From: Gyromitra esculenta
Taxonomy: Eukaryota; Ascomycota; Pezizomycetes; Pezizales; Discinaceae
Direction of reading: 5' to 3'
DNA: 64,000 bases
Assembly: GCA_038503075.1 (NCBI GenBank)
Contig: JBCAML010000015.1
Span: 620,001-684,000 of the forward strand
Shown: positions 26,104 to 39,033 of the stretch, piece by piece
Layout of the letters: every line of letters starts with the position of its first letter
How positions within the stretch are numbered: position 1 is the stretch's first letter
Notes under the pieces: model-generated
What the model saw: the letters and a program-made list of their open reading frames with translations, nothing else
What the model was told of the DNA's origin: nothing
Database searches by the model: none
Position numbers and translations under genes: made by a program

Positions 26104-29055
26104 ATGAGTACCCGTCTCCTCTCCTCGCGAGCCGTCTCCACGGCCTTCTCGCGCCGCCTCGCCACTCGTCGAATCCTCGCCTCTCCCCTGTCCACGTCGG
26201 CCATAAAACAAAATCCTACGGCTGGTGGCCTACTACGGCTCGAGTCGGTGTTGCGCTCACAACGTCAGTCATGGCCGAACCAGGTCTACCGTGCTCACAG
26301 CGCGGGTGCCCTCATGGTTAGAGGCTTTAGCTTCCATAGGGCCATCCCGCAACTCATGATGAAATTCATAAGGATCCCTGCTGCCTTTGGGGGTGCTATG
26401 ATTGCGGGGTTGGCATATATACAGTATCAAGCTCAACGTGAGTAGTTCTTTTGATGGTGTGGTTGGTTGGTTGGCAGGTAGGGCTGATTATGATGTAGAG
26501 GCTGGAAGCTATGCCATTGGTGTATTCAACCAAGCTGGCGAGCTCGTGGGGACTACGTATTCTGGGGCGAAACAGAAAGTCGATGATTTATATGGAGGTG
26601 TTACCGATAAAATCAACTCTGTGGAGATGCCTGGATGGATGCAGGGACTATTTTCTGGTGGTGGCGGGGAGGGGGGGTCTGGTGGGTCTGGCGGTGGAGG
26701 CAAGAAGTCGGGGGGTGATGGAAAAGCTGCAGCTGCAGTAGCAGGTGCTACCGCTGTAGCATTCGGATATGGGACTGAGGACGAAAGATCGGATCAGCAG
26801 GCTGCTAAAGACGACCAAATGATGCTTTTAACCAGGAAAATGATTGAGATCCGAAGTATTCTCCAGAAAGTTGGGCAAACAGGGGTGCTCCAGCTCCCTT
26901 CGATTGTTGTCATTGGTTCTCAAAGCTCGGGTAAGAGCTCTGTCCTGGAAGCCATTGTTGGCCACGAATTCCTGCCAAAGGGTTCTAACATGGTAACTCG
27001 ACGTCCTATCGAACTCACCCTCATCAACACGCCCGACTCCTCCGCTGAGTACGGTGAATTCCCTGCCCTGGGGCTTGGGCGTATCTCCGACTTCACACAG
27101 ATCCAACGCACTTTAACAGAGTTAAATCTTGCTGTCCCAGAAGCCGACTGCGTCTCAGATGACCCCATCCAGCTCAATATTTACTCACCTTCTGTTCCTG
27201 ACCTATCTCTCATTGATCTCCCTGGCTATATCCAGCTCAGCGCGCAAGACCAACCAACGGAACTCAAAGGCAAGATCGCCGCCCTCTGTGATAAATACAT
27301 CCAACCCCCGAACGTGATTCTCGCCATTTCCGCTGCTGATGTTGACCTCGCCAACTCCACTGCCCTGCGTGCCAGCCGTCGTGTTGACCCCCGCGGCGAA
27401 CGTACCATCGGTGTCATAACCAAGATGGATCTCGTGGACCCAGAGCGTGGTAGCGCCATCTTGAGGGACCGAAACTACCCGCTTCGTCTTGGTTACGTTG
27501 GAGTCGTTTGCCGTACCCCGACCTCGAAACTCGGTTTCCTCGGCAGCAAAAACGTCAATATCACAAGCGCAATTAGCAAGAACGAAGCTGCATATTTCGG
27601 CTCACATCCGGAGTTCTCAGCCGTCGATAGCCCGCTTACGGTTGGTACGCAGAATCTACGCAAGAAGCTCATGACGGTACTAGAGCAGACCATGGCGTTA
27701 TCACTCCAGGCGACATCCGATGCAATCCACCAGGAGTTAGAGGAGGCATCATACGAGTTCAAAGTCCAATATAACGACCGTCCGCTCACAGCAGAAACAT
27801 ATCTCGCCGAGTCACTCGATAAGTTTAAACATTCGTTCAAAGACTTCACCGAACACTTCGGCCGGCCCCAAGTCCGACAACTCCTCAAACACGAACTCGA
27901 TCAGAAGGTCCTTGATCTTCTCGCTTCGCGGTACTGGAATAGACCTTTCGACTCCACCGATAAATCCCGCTTAAGCCGTCTCGACGAGCGCCCGTTGTCG
28001 GAACTCCCTAACGCGGATTCTGAATCCTTGTTCTGGCACCGCCGCCTCGACGCCTCAACGTCTAGCTTGACGAAACTAGGTGTTGGCCGTCTTGCTACTA
28101 ATGTAGTTGCCAACTCACTCACGCAGCATATGGACCGGCTTATTGCAGAATCGACGTTTAAGGAACATCCATTCGCGAAACAGGCGATTATGGAGGCGAC
28201 GAATGCGATACTGAATGAGAGGTTTTACTCCACGAGTGATCAAGTTGAGAATTGTATCAAGCCGTTTAAGTTTGAAATCGAGGTGGATGAGCGGGAGTGG
28301 GCGCAGAGTAGGGAAAATGCGCAATCGCTGTTGAAGGAGGAGCTTAGGGCGTGTGAGGATGCGCTGAAGGGGTTGAAGACAAATATTGGTGCGAAGAAAA
28401 TGGGGCAGGTTATGGCGTTTGTGGAACGGGCGAGGGCGGGGGAGAAGGGGGAGGCTGCGGAGGGGAGTGAGGCGTTTGGTTTTAGTCAGGCATTGCTGCA
28501 GAAAGGTAGGGGTTTTCTTTCTAGGGAGGTGAATAATAGGGAGTGATAAATGCTGACTGTTAAGTATAGGGCGCGAGGGTGTGTTCTTGAAGGATAGGGC
28601 GGATCTTATTAAGATGCGCTTGATGGCGCTCAAGAGCAAGCAGTGCGCTAATCTGGCTAATAAATACCATTGCCCGGAGATCTTCATGGATGTTGTTGCC
28701 GAAAAACTTACCTCTACTGCTGTTCTCTTCTTAAATGTTGAGTTGCTGTCGGAGTTCTACTATAATGTATGCCCACTTTCCAAAATACTTCAAATCGATC
28801 ATTGTCATTAACTATTTATAGTTCCCCCGAGAACTTGATAACCGTCTTGGCCGACACCTGTCACTGGCACAAGTAGAGGCATTTGCCCGTGAGGACCCGA
28901 AGATTAGAAAGCACATTGACCTGCAGAAACGGAAGGAGCTGCTGGAACTGGCATTGGAGAAGATGGAGAGTTTGATGGCGCTCGAGAAAAGTAAGAAGGC
29001 GGCACAGGAACCGAGGGGGGAGCCTGTGAGGGGCAGATGGGGTGGCATGTTTTAG
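26104..29055 (+). CDS. MGM1: Mgm1/OPA1 mitochondrial inner-membrane dynamin
   Basis: Four exons, join(26104..26437, 26478..28505, 28570..28766, 28822..29055), encode 930 aa. The N-terminus is a mitochondrial presequence rich in Arg and Ser, followed by a membrane anchor (AFGGAMIAGLAYIQYQ). After a Gly/Ser-rich stretch comes a second Ala-rich hydrophobic segment (AAAAVAGATAVAFGYG). This corresponds to the site where the rhomboid protease Pcp1 makes the short isoform. GTPase motifs are GSQSSGKSS (residues 258-266), DLPG and TKMD. The middle and GED regions follow, ending in the helical ...LALEKMESLMALEKSKKAAQ. Mgm1 fuses mitochondrial inner membranes and shapes cristae. Intron 1 is only 40 nt. 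Confidence 0.95.
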
Positions 29056-29559
29056 ATGAACTGTTCGAGGATGAAGGGCGGTGGGACGTGGCGTTAAATG
29101 GGATTGATTGAGTGTGGTTTTTCGGTTTTTCTCGGTTTTTCTTTCTTTCCCGTCAGCCTTTGGCTGTTATGATAGTAGCTATGTTTTATTTTACATTCCC
29201 AGCTCCTTCTACTTGATGTTTTATCTGTGCTATGTATGATGTGCTACTTGTGTTTATTGTTTTTCGTGTGGGTTTGGGTTGCATTGATATATGATGAGAT
29301 ATGAAGGTGGAGTACATAACATGCTAAGTATGATGGAATAAAAAATAACCTCTACGAAACTGTTGCAACCCTTACCCCGCCATTGAGATAAGGATTCCAG
29401 AGAAGAGATCCGGAAAATGCGACTCTCGGCTTCTCCTCTTTATATATCCTCCTTCCGCGACACGCCTATCTAGTCTCTTGCCTGGCCCTGTCCTCGTAGC
29501 TCGCTTCGTACTAGAAGCTAAGACAGTATGGGATAGGGGCGAGCCTAGGTTATATCTGC
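29056..29559. other. Intergenic region between MGM1 and the TPR pseudogene
   Basis: This is a T-rich 3' flank of MGM1. I see no gene. Confidence 0.55.
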
Positions 29560-31400
29560 CTACCCACAAAACCAGTCGTCTATGTATACATGTAGCCAGC
29601 CGTTCGCACATGACTCGTTCATAATAGAAAATTTCTGGTAACAGTCGGCCAAGCGGCTAGACCATTTAAGCCTCGTCAGGTGGTTCAGTCCCAGCTTCTT
29701 CTCCGTCTTATCAACCGCCCACTTGTAAAGGCCGAGCGAGTCTCTGTGCATTCCTTGCTTGTCCAAAATCTCAGCCTTCTGGTAGGCAGACGCAAGTGCT
29801 TGAAAATGATCCTTTCCTAATAACTTCATCCTAATAGTCAATGCGGCCTCTACCAATGGGAGAGCCTGATCACACATCATTTGGCGATAGAGGACGTCGG
29901 CCACCATCTGAACAATATTAATTGTTGTTGGGTTCTCCAGGCCGAAGAGCTTCTTATAGCTAGTATACACAAACCTATATAGCTCCAGCGCGCTCCTGTA
30001 AGTTAACTGCATTGACTGAAGAGTATATCGGCCTTGACGCTCATCGCCATTAAGGTCCTTGGGTGACCATCTCCGAGTTTTTTCCGCAGTATGTCGACTG
30101 AATATGTACAGCCGGAGAGTGCTCCAGGGTGGTTTCCTCTTGTTCCTAGAAGGTAGGAAAGTCGCATAAGGAGCGTGATTGTAGCGAGATCTCCTTCTCC
30201 TAGCGATTCCCGTAGTGTCTCCCATACCCATCTACACTGTGCTTCAGCCTCGTTGTGTCGCCCTTGTCGGGTGTGGACCTCAATCAATCCCTCGTAGGCG
30301 TCTACCACGTCGGGGTGAGTTGTCGCTAATTTCTTGTCCAGCCCATCCAAGGCTTTCTTATACTACTCAGCCGCCTCTATATATTCTCCTTGTCTGCTTA
30401 AGCAGTGAGCCATGAATGTCAGGATTCTAAACGTGGATGAAGAATCCGCTCCTAGTGTCTTTTTCCGACTATCAAATATTGTTTGAAACACCTCGAGTGA
30501 TTGATCGAATTTACCCTGGATATAGAGGGCATTGGCTATGGAATCAACGGTCTCAAGGGTGAATAGGTGTTTATCCCCCAGTGTTTCCTTACGGATGTCT
30601 TGTATCTGCTTGAATAGTTTGAGTGTTTCGTCGTACTTAAGTTGGAAATAGTAGATCCATGCAATTTGGGAGAGGGCTTCGAGCGTACTGTTGTGCTTCG
30701 CCCCAAGCCTCTTCAGGGAGATATACCACGCCTCTTGAAATAACTCAAGGGATTTGTTATGATCCCCCTGTATCACGTAGATCTTGGCGATCCGCATGGA
30801 AACGAATATGGTGCACGGGTGGTCATCTCCCAGTTCCCTTTGCAGCTCATTATAAGCCGATAGGTATTCCCTGCCAGCTTCTATAAATTTGCCTTGACCT
30901 TCGAAGGTGCAGCCCTTCAAAATGGTGATTTCTTGCTTGTAAATACGGAAGCCTTCGCCCACTTCTCCATGTCCACCAGCACCTTCTTGATTGTTGTAAG
31001 TGCCTGGGAATAGTCGACTTTGAGATACGACAATTTGATCGTGCTGATGATGAAGCCTATGCCTATGGGGGGCCAGGTAAGGACTATATGTTTATCGAAC
31101 TTCAGTCCTTCGTCGCACCCGCCCAGAGAAAAATTGCATAAATTGGCCATGAACCAGGTGGCGACGAGAAGATTCTGGTGATCTGGATATTCCGCCAGAC
31201 AGGGCCTTAGAGCATCTAGCGCCTCCACTCCTATCTTGAACGCATCGACCCACTTGCATAGACATGATAGTACCACCGCAGTACGTTAGGGAGTAAAATG
31301 GTATTCCAGACTATGTCGTTCCTTCTCACCCGATAAGATGTCTAGCTCCTTCTGATACAAGGAGAGTACCTCTTGGTAATCACTTTGTCGTAGGCAATCT
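29560..31400 (-). pseudogene. Kinesin-light-chain-type TPR protein, decayed (probable NLR fragment)
   Basis: Read on the minus strand, successive ~42-residue tetratricopeptide repeats are clear, for example LGDDHPCTIFVSMRIAKIY, LGAKHNSTLEALSQIAWIYY, LGDKHLFTLETVDSIANALY and LLGKDHFQALASAYQKAEIL. Such TPR arrays usually form the sensing end of fungal NB-ARC or NACHT proteins. The reading frame is broken at least four times: a TAA at 31286-31288, a frameshift near 30955, a TAG at 30360-30362 within EAAE*YKKALD, and a frameshift near 30020. No nucleotide-binding domain is seen upstream to 33 kb, so the 5' half is lost or was never here. One TACATGTA (29587) overlaps the 3' end. Confidence 0.8.
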
Positions 31401-33948
31401 GTAGCCGTGGCTGCTCGTCTCGAGGGCTCCCAGAGTTCTGGTAGGACCAAAGAATATATAAGCTAATCTTATCTTATTGCTGAGTCCCAACGAGTTATAT
31501 ATATATATACCCACCAAAGCTCGATCCACACCAAGCTGTATGCAAAAATCTAATGGGACATGTATGCATATTGCCATGATTAGGCCCTGGATGTTAGACA
31601 CAGGGCTGTGAGCGGAGGGTAGTCGATAAACCGTCGAGATGAGGGTTACCGCATCTACCAATGGTAGGGCTGGCAGAAATCAGGGTAAACTAAAAAAGGG
31701 CCAGATAAGGTGTGGTTGAATGTTCCTCGTGTTTGGGAGAGTCTTGGAGTTTTTAGGTGGCGTAAAGCGGGGTTGGGCAAAAAGTGACGTGTCGTTCATG
31801 TCTTGGTGAAGACTTCTCGTGATGATCTATTTGCGGGATAAACATTGTTTCAATGGTTTGTAGGATGGGATGGGGCATCCGTCCAATTCTTATACAAAAC
31901 TCCCTCTTCATCGATATAGAGCTATGAGCAGAAATCTAACCCGTACTTTCCCCTGGTTAGCTAGATTTCCACGCCAAAACCACTAACTAGTGGATAGGTT
32001 TTTTCTTCGTGATCCCAGTTTATGCCAGGAACTAAACAGAAACCCCGAATCTAGAGAAATTTTCATCTACGGGAACTAAATCTACTTGTAGGTTAACATC
32101 TGCTTCAATATCACGTGTCCTATCGTTCCAGTAAGTCTTCCAGTTAACTACATGTACATGCAGTTATGGGGTCCAGAATGCTTACAGTTTAGAAAGGCAG
32201 CAACCCCATGCGACGCAATCACGTCTGTCTAACTCCATAAGCCAACACTGATATTAAATTAACTCTATGTTTCCCTTAGTTTTGGAAAACATGACATAGC
32301 TGGCGTTTAACGATACACGGCAAACGGCACACAACATCAATACGCAGTGCTGAAGTACGCGGAAAGAGACTCAGGAAAAGCACATGTATTTTCCGAATGC
32401 CAAGTATACAGAACCTGGAAATTTACAATCGAGTCCCCAATTAGTCAATCCCTGATTTTCTTATTCCACCATGCTCGATGGGGAGTGCTAACGAGTGACA
32501 ATCTATGATCTCTAGGCATATAACTTGGCACTATAGGATTCAGCCTGTGCTTACCATCTTTAGTCAGAACGTTAACCCAACGTCGAAGCTACCTCTGTAG
32601 AACCAAATGTAAATATAGTCCACTTGCGCTGCATTATATACATAACAAGTATAGTTTTTTCTTCTTCTAAGGCCGCATACAGCCATATTGTAAGAGCGCC
32701 TATACTTATGCCTGACGTCCATGCAGTGTTATGTATGCATCAAATCTGTAAATCATACTGAAAGCTCGGATCTTTAGGAGCATTTCTGTAGGCTATCTTA
32801 TGTTGATAAAAACCACATATATCTATACATGCGTACGCAATAGTTTTTCTTTCTCTTTAGAGGAGCTGTTGTTCCCTTTTTCTATTTTCTTCTTTTTCTT
32901 TAGCACCTACGGTGTAGGGTTCTAGGCAACGGGAACTCGATAAGACTCTACTTTCTTTACTTTTTAGAGGGTACTTCATCCCAACCCTAAAAGCAGATAT
33001 TCTGCCCACCAAGCTCACACTATGTTTTGTCATATCTAGACCCCTGGGGTGATTTTGTGTCGGGTGCCGGGGTAAGCGGCTCAGCCGCAGTATGGAATGC
33101 TCGAAAATAAAGTACCTTCGATTGAGTCCAAAAAAAATTGATTGGAAGCCCCCACAATAGCTATTCTAGGCTGTATGTGGCTGAAAGTGCGACGTTTTCC
33201 GACTTACTAGTTTGAAATCGTAGAGCTCAAATTCCTTGCTGTAGGTATTTGCTTCCATTGTTCCTGTTAGCGATCTGGTCACCCTCCAATTTCCTTTCGC
33301 GCATGGGTTGCTTATCGTGATAGAGCCAGGGTATGCCTAACTTTACATGCGCACTCAGCGTGGAGTGGGAGGGGCTCTGCCCTAGACCACTTCAGGGCAC
33401 AGCGAGATCAAGGCACGAAGAGAATAAATACCCTATATGTCTGTCTAGTAACTATGCATATTCCAAAAGAAAAAGAAAAAGGTAGCATCTGAACGCGTTT
33501 GTTATCTGGCCAAGAGAAGTATTTCTGTTTGTTGCCGCTTGGCTGCATATGGTTTGGAGACAAGGCGTTCAATTCCAAGGAGGGATTGCTGTATTTTGAA
33601 GCAGCTATAACCCCGATTGGGCATTTTAAACCCAACGCGAAGGCAATCCACTAGGTGGCAGTGGTTGTTAAACCAGAGATATTGCTAGCCCACGCCAACC
33701 AGCCCCTGGGGAATAAAAGTTATGTTGCTGATAATTAGACAGCCCTGCATCAAAGGGATAACTACACGTAGCACTAACCAATTGCCAAATATCGCTAACT
33801 ATCTGTAGATATGATGGATGCTCACCGGAATCGAGATCCCTGTATTCCACAAACATTCCTACATATAAATCAACAAGCTCCCCCCCAGCTTCGCAATTAA
33901 AGTAATCCCTTCGCAAAGAGAAGTTTGTCGCTCCGAAATCCATCTACC
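31401..33948. other. Gene-poor AT-rich region
   Basis: I cannot support any gene in these 2.5 kb. There is an AT dinucleotide run near 31498-31510, one TACATGTA at 32149-32156, and pyrimidine-rich tracts at 32845-32905. The last part is the P450 promoter. Confidence 0.5.
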
Positions 33949-35817
33949 ATGGGGATACTAACCGAAGTCGTTGCTCTCTTTGAGCCCAATTCCCCCCACC
34001 GCACAATGGCATTCTCCGTGCTTTTTCTTCTCGGCTCGACAATCGGTTACCTCCTATTTTTTCAGCCTTACGAACAGGCAGTCAAGATCCCGTTTGTCGG
34101 GGTCAAGAACACGAGTTTCCTGAATCTATTTTTGGGGAGGTTTAGATTTATTACCAATGCACATGGTATTATCGAGGAGGGGTACAGGAAGGTAAATGGC
34201 GTTTCCCAGTGCTTGTCGTTCTCTGGCTGTGATGCTGATAATCTACAGTATCAAAACCACCCTTTCCAGGTCCCAACAGTCTCCAATAACCGTGTTATCC
34301 TTTCGTCCAAACATGTCGAAGAGCTCCGAAATTATCCGGATTCAAAGCTCAGTCTTGCGGCGGCCAGTTACGAAGTGAGTTCTATTATAGAGGGAACATG
34401 GGGGGGGTGAAGCGGGGTGAAGCTAATGATGGCGATAGTTCATGCATGGCAAACTTGTTGGGATGGAATTGCTACTAGAGGAGTCTGCACCTCACACGAG
34501 AGTGACCAAGAAGGAGCTTACACAGAATCTTGGTTCGTAGTTGTGCCTTTATGCGCCTCCGCTGTGTAGCTAATGCGCAGGTAATAGCAAAATTAGTTGA
34601 ACCCGTAATGGACGAAACCCGTTTTTCCTTTAACATAGAGTTTCCCGACGCCAGTGGTAGGATTTCCTATAACATATTATAGCCACAACCTCTTATAAGT
34701 TTTACTATAGCTGACTTCCACCACAGATTGGACACCGCTCGTGCTCCACGATATTGTGCTCCGCTTGGTTGCCCGTATCTCAGGCCGAGTATTCGTCGGT
34801 CTTCCTTTCTGCCGCAACGAAGAATGGCTTTCTACTTCCGTTAAATTCACCGAAGACATGTTCACAAACTCCTTCTTGGTCACCCTCATCCCGCGGTTCA
34901 TTCGTCCTCTCACCACATTCATACTACCGTATCGCCGCCGTATCGCCCGCCACAGACAAATCGCTCGAAAATACCTCGTCCCTGTATACGCCGAACGTAT
35001 GGCCAAGGAAGGTTCAGATACAGAAACCCCGCGAAAGGAGGATATATTCACCTGGATGCTCGACCAAGCGAAGCCAAAACTAAGGACACCAGAAATACTA
35101 GCTGAATTCCAACTACTACTTAGTATGGCCGCAATCCACACCACGACTCTCACTGTGGTCTCGGTAGTATACGACCTTGCAGCTCACCCAGAATATATTG
35201 ATCCGCTGCGGGAAGAAATGATTACTGCAATTGAGGAAGACGGTGGTGTGCTGAAGAAGAGCACATTAGCGAAAATGACCAAGTTGGACAGTTTCATCAA
35301 AGAAAGTGGAAGATTCAACTGTAGTGCTCGTTCGTACACCCCTCACACCTCACCCAGCTACAGTTACTAACATCTCCCAGTTGCATTCGTCCGTAAAGTC
35401 GGCCTACCAACAACACTATCCGACGGCACCCACCTCCCCAGCGGCACAATGATCGGCGCACCTCTCCGCTCCATGCTCCACGACCCCGCCCTCATCCCGA
35501 ACCCAGAAGACTTTGACGGCTTCAGATGGCACAAGCTGCGCCAGCAAGCAGACCAGTTTAATTCGCACCAATTCGTGTCCACGTCTGCAACGTCGATCTT
35601 GTTCGGACACGGCAACCACGCTTGCCCTGGACGCTTCTTTGCGGCCGACGAGATCAAGATCATGTTGATCAGTTTGCTGCTGAGGTATGATTTCAGGTAC
35701 CCGGAGGGGGAAACGAGGCCGGCGAACTGGAATATTGCGGAGCTGGTGGCGCAGAATATTCATAGGAAGATGATGTTTAGGAAGAGGGAGGACCCGCCTA
35801 AGTTTGCGTTTTTATGA
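33949..35817 (+). CDS. Cytochrome P450 monooxygenase
   Basis: Six exons, join(33949..34191, 34249..34374, 34439..34532, 34570..34656, 34727..35320, 35381..35817), encode 526 aa. An N-terminal membrane anchor (FSVLFLLGSTIGYLLFF) places it in the ER. The I-helix is MAAIHTTTLTV, the K-helix ExxR is ESGR, the PERF-like segment is FDGFRW, and the haem loop is FGHGNHACPGRFFA with the Cys ligand near residue 463. AAIHTT together with HACPGRFFA is common in ent-kaurene-oxidase-like fungal P450s, often involved in secondary metabolism. No backbone synthase or other cluster gene is adjacent, so the substrate is unknown. The intron at 34192-34248 is 57 nt and free of stops, so retention would add 19 residues. 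The intron at 34533-34569 is only 37 nt, and its acceptor was chosen because it keeps the frame. Confidence 0.9.
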
Positions 35818-36246
35818 TTTAGAAAACGAGTGTTTATATATACGAGTAATACCGTGTAATTTTTATTTTTATTTTTAGGGTGGCTGAAGCGATTCCGCGT
35901 CGGGAGACTATTCTCGAGAAGATAAATATCAAATATTACTTAAATCTACTATTTTGGCTTTGGCCTGGGGTAGCTACGTTGTATATGGCTTAAAACAGTC
36001 AATGTAGGAAGCTCTTAGCACTTAAGACTTGTCATTCTATAGATATATCGTATGTACAATCAGGGTGTATATATCTCACAGAACACACCAAACCTACATC
36101 ATTCTTCAAAAAACATTATGCATTCTAGGTATAGCCCACCACCACCACCCCAACCCCCCACAATACTGCAAACAAGATAAGAACAACAAATCCCCATCCT
36201 CGATAATAAAAATACAGAAAACCAATAAAAGTAGAATTACCCAATC
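35818..36246. other. Intergenic region between convergent P450 and POL12
   Basis: Short AT-rich 3' flanks with nothing coding. Confidence 0.6.
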
Positions 36247-38316
36247 TCATATCTTCAAAACTTCTACTCTTGCTCTGTCATATACTTTATGCACACAGAC
36301 GTCTTCAGTTACCTTCTCCACCTTCTCCACCTTCTCCGGCGCCACAATTGTCAATGCCACAAAACTCCCCGATCCCGCCCTTTTCGACAAACTCCCAGGA
36401 TTGATCGCCAATACACCATCTATCACCCTCGCTGATGGTGCTAACACGCTCGGCAGCACGAGCACGTCTGGGATAGTATTGATAAAATCTGCAAGACGCA
36501 TATACGGTACATCCAGATTCACTCCAGCGGAGCCCTTCGGTAGTGACTCTTTTGAGGGCGGTGGGAAGAGAGGGTAGAAGTTGCGTTGCGTGATGATAGT
36601 CTTGGCGAGGCGCGCAATAGGGTTTGGTTCGCGAGGGTTGAGACGGATTTCTTCACGAGAGAGGTGGAATAGAATATCGGGGGTAGAAATAGCAAAGAGG
36701 ATTTCGTTGAGGGAGAAGATTGCGGGGTTGGGGAGACATTTTACGTTCTGTTCATAATTTGTTAATGCCTATGTCGTCATAAAAAATCACTCGGTGGGGA
36801 CATACAGGTGAAAACTCTAGACCTTTCTTTTTTATTGGCTCCTGCGGGTACGCAACATGCTTGCTCACAGCATCCCTAATACTCGGCACTAAAATCACTA
36901 TGCTCCTCTCCACTTTCCTAATCTTCCTCGAAATTCGTTCTCTGAACAAATCTTCAATCGTTCCACCCTCCTTCGGGTCTACCCCTTCGATATCAAAATC
37001 ACCTGCTTGCACCAACGGATGCTCAGTATCAATAAATGGACCTAGTAATATTAGCACATCTGGGCACGTCTCCGCTGCACGGTTACAGATCTCATCCAAT
37101 GCCTCAAACAGCAGGTTATCATCAGTTGTATACGGCCCTGCCGCAATAACCACGCTCATCGGGCCCGCTGCCAGCTGCTTTGTCGAGGCAGCAAGTGAGG
37201 CAGGGGTTGAAGTTGTAATAGGGAGAGTTGGAATCTCGAGAATCTCTGAAACGGCGAAATAATAGCCGGAGGCGTTGACACCCTTAAGGGCAACAATCTG
37301 GCCGGGGAAGAAGCTGTAACTGGAGATTGCATTGAGTTTGAGGGGCACGCGGGAGCCAGCACCCATGCGTCGGCTAGACTCGAGAACCACAGAGGCAGCG
37401 TTAAGTCTTCCATCGAGGGAGTCAGAGGCTATACGACCAACGACGACGACTTCGGAGGGGGAAGCAGTCGACGGGTTGCCAAATTGCTCGTCTGAGAGTT
37501 GATAGTGTTCTTGCACGGCAGCCTTGATCAGCTCAATTCGGTCGTCCTGGACTTCTGCGGCCTCAGTGAGTTTCTGGTGCATGGGACGATAAGAGAATTT
37601 TTTGACTTCCTGATTGGCTTGAAGCTTGACGCGGTTGTCCCAGGCAGCACGATCAGCAGTGAGGGCCGACTCAGGGAGAGGGAGGGTGGGGCATGGGATA
37701 TGGCCATTGAGGACCTCGATGATGGTGCCAGCATTAGTGCGTGTGCTAAAGGAAGTAGGCTTATTGTCGATGGAGAGAGTTTCGAGTTTCCGAATAGGAG
37801 AGGAGCCAAAGGCTTCAGAGGGAGAATTGACACCGAGGAAGCGGCCAGACTTGGAGGGGGTATCATAAGATTTCTCGAATTTACGTTTTATGCTGCCGTT
37901 TGCGTTGCGGGGGGTGGTGGGCACGAGGCTGTCGAGGCTGTAACGTCACCCTGTTAGCATCTACACCTCAGTTTCGAGAGCCCCTGAGCAACAAACAATG
38001 CCAATCCATCTCCCCTAACACGCCCCGGTGTCTTCTGCGCTCTTGAAGTGATGCTGCTCCGCTGCTTCGCTTCCGCCATTGTTGATTTCACCAGCTGCTC
38101 CTGCATGTACTCCCTGAATGCCTGAACAGTATCGAGGTTCATCTTCATTTCATCGTCCTCTCTTATGTAATTCATGCAATAGTACTCCCACTTGTAGAAG
38201 AGCTCCTGCTCGTTGGTGTTGTAGATAGTGAGCATACTTAAAAACTCGGCAGCGATTTCGGGGGTGAGCTTGCCGAAGTACTCAACGAGCGCATCGGTTT
38301 TTGTAGAGTCGCCCAT
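36247..38316 (-). CDS. POL12: DNA polymerase alpha-primase subunit B (Pol12)
   Basis: Three exons, complement(join(36247..36747, 36806..37937, 37997..38316)), encode 650 aa. The start is the ATG at 38316. An in-frame TTG further out is not needed. The N-terminal helical domain contains FGKLTPEIAAEFLSMLTIY. A disordered Ser/Pro linker follows, then the OB-fold (VVVVGRIASDSLDGRLN) and the inactive calcineurin-like phosphoesterase domain. That domain includes MSVVIAAGPYTTDDNL, DVLILLGPFIDTEHPLV and SIVILVPSIRDAVSKHVAYP. NAIFSLNE-type sequence (NPAIFSLNEILFAIS) and DIPDVLVLPS-like sequence (TIPDVLVLPS) lie near the C-terminus. It is the regulatory B subunit that starts DNA synthesis at origins and lagging strands. 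A small in-frame repeat (EKVEKVEKV) near the end matches a DNA triplication at 36312-36335. Confidence 0.93.
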
Positions 38317-39033
38317 TGGGATTAGCGGCAAATTGAGACGGAGTTTAGTCTGGGTTGAATTACTGGGTGGGGAACAGTGAAGTTGAGTGGGGGGTGCGTG
38401 ATGAATTCTGGAGGACGTGTCGAGAACCGGAGGTGGAGGTTCAATTTCAATTTAGGACACGACGCGTGCAAAACAAAGAACGGGACGCGTAAAGGGAAAA
38501 TCAAGAGGCCAACAACAATACCGCTGTAGAGATCAATTTACCTGGGTTTACGAACGGAAAACATCAAATACAAATATAAAACCTGTAAACATAGCTATCT
38601 ATTGTTTTTATGAAAACGGAAAGCAGAACTCGCCGAAACCTAACCCTGAAACCACGTGAGGCGAGCATTGTCATCACAGATTATCACTCGCATATATTGC
38701 GTGGTCGCAGCAATAATAGTTTAGTCACATGTGAAGCAGTCGTGGGTCTACGATTAAGTACTGAAGCATCAAAGTAGTTTTAATTTTGGAACTTGAAATT
38801 GTATAAGTGGAGGGACACCCCCGGAATGCATTCTCTGGTACATAACTTTAAAACTAAAACTAAAACTAAAACCGAAATCAAATCAAAATCAAACTCCGAA
38901 ATAGCAATTAATTACAAGCTGCAGTTTCCCACCAACAAACCATCAATAAGATCTAATATATCCTTGCCTTACATAGTCGCTTTAGACTACCCAAAAATCC
39001 TCCCACCCCACACTGATCTTTTAGAAGAAAAGG
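38317..39033. other. POL12 upstream region
   Basis: It contains the POL12 leader and MCB boxes. Around 38855-38895 is an A-rich low-complexity stretch of AAAACT-like units. The ORF there reads as repeats of Lys and Thr and is not convincing as a gene. Confidence 0.55.
38462..38490. promoter_or_regulatory. Two MCB boxes upstream of POL12
   Basis: ACGCGT occurs at 38462-38467 and 38485-38490, that is 146 and 169 bp upstream of the POL12 ATG. Paired MCB boxes drive G1/S transcription of replication genes, including POL12, in budding yeast through MBF. Two copies within 30 bp make chance unlikely, but binding here is inferred. Confidence 0.6.

Noticed and set aside
26509..28687. Minus-strand and alternate-frame ORFs across MGM1, some up to 190 aa
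   Set aside because: These are shadows of the strongly conserved MGM1 frame and have no family features.
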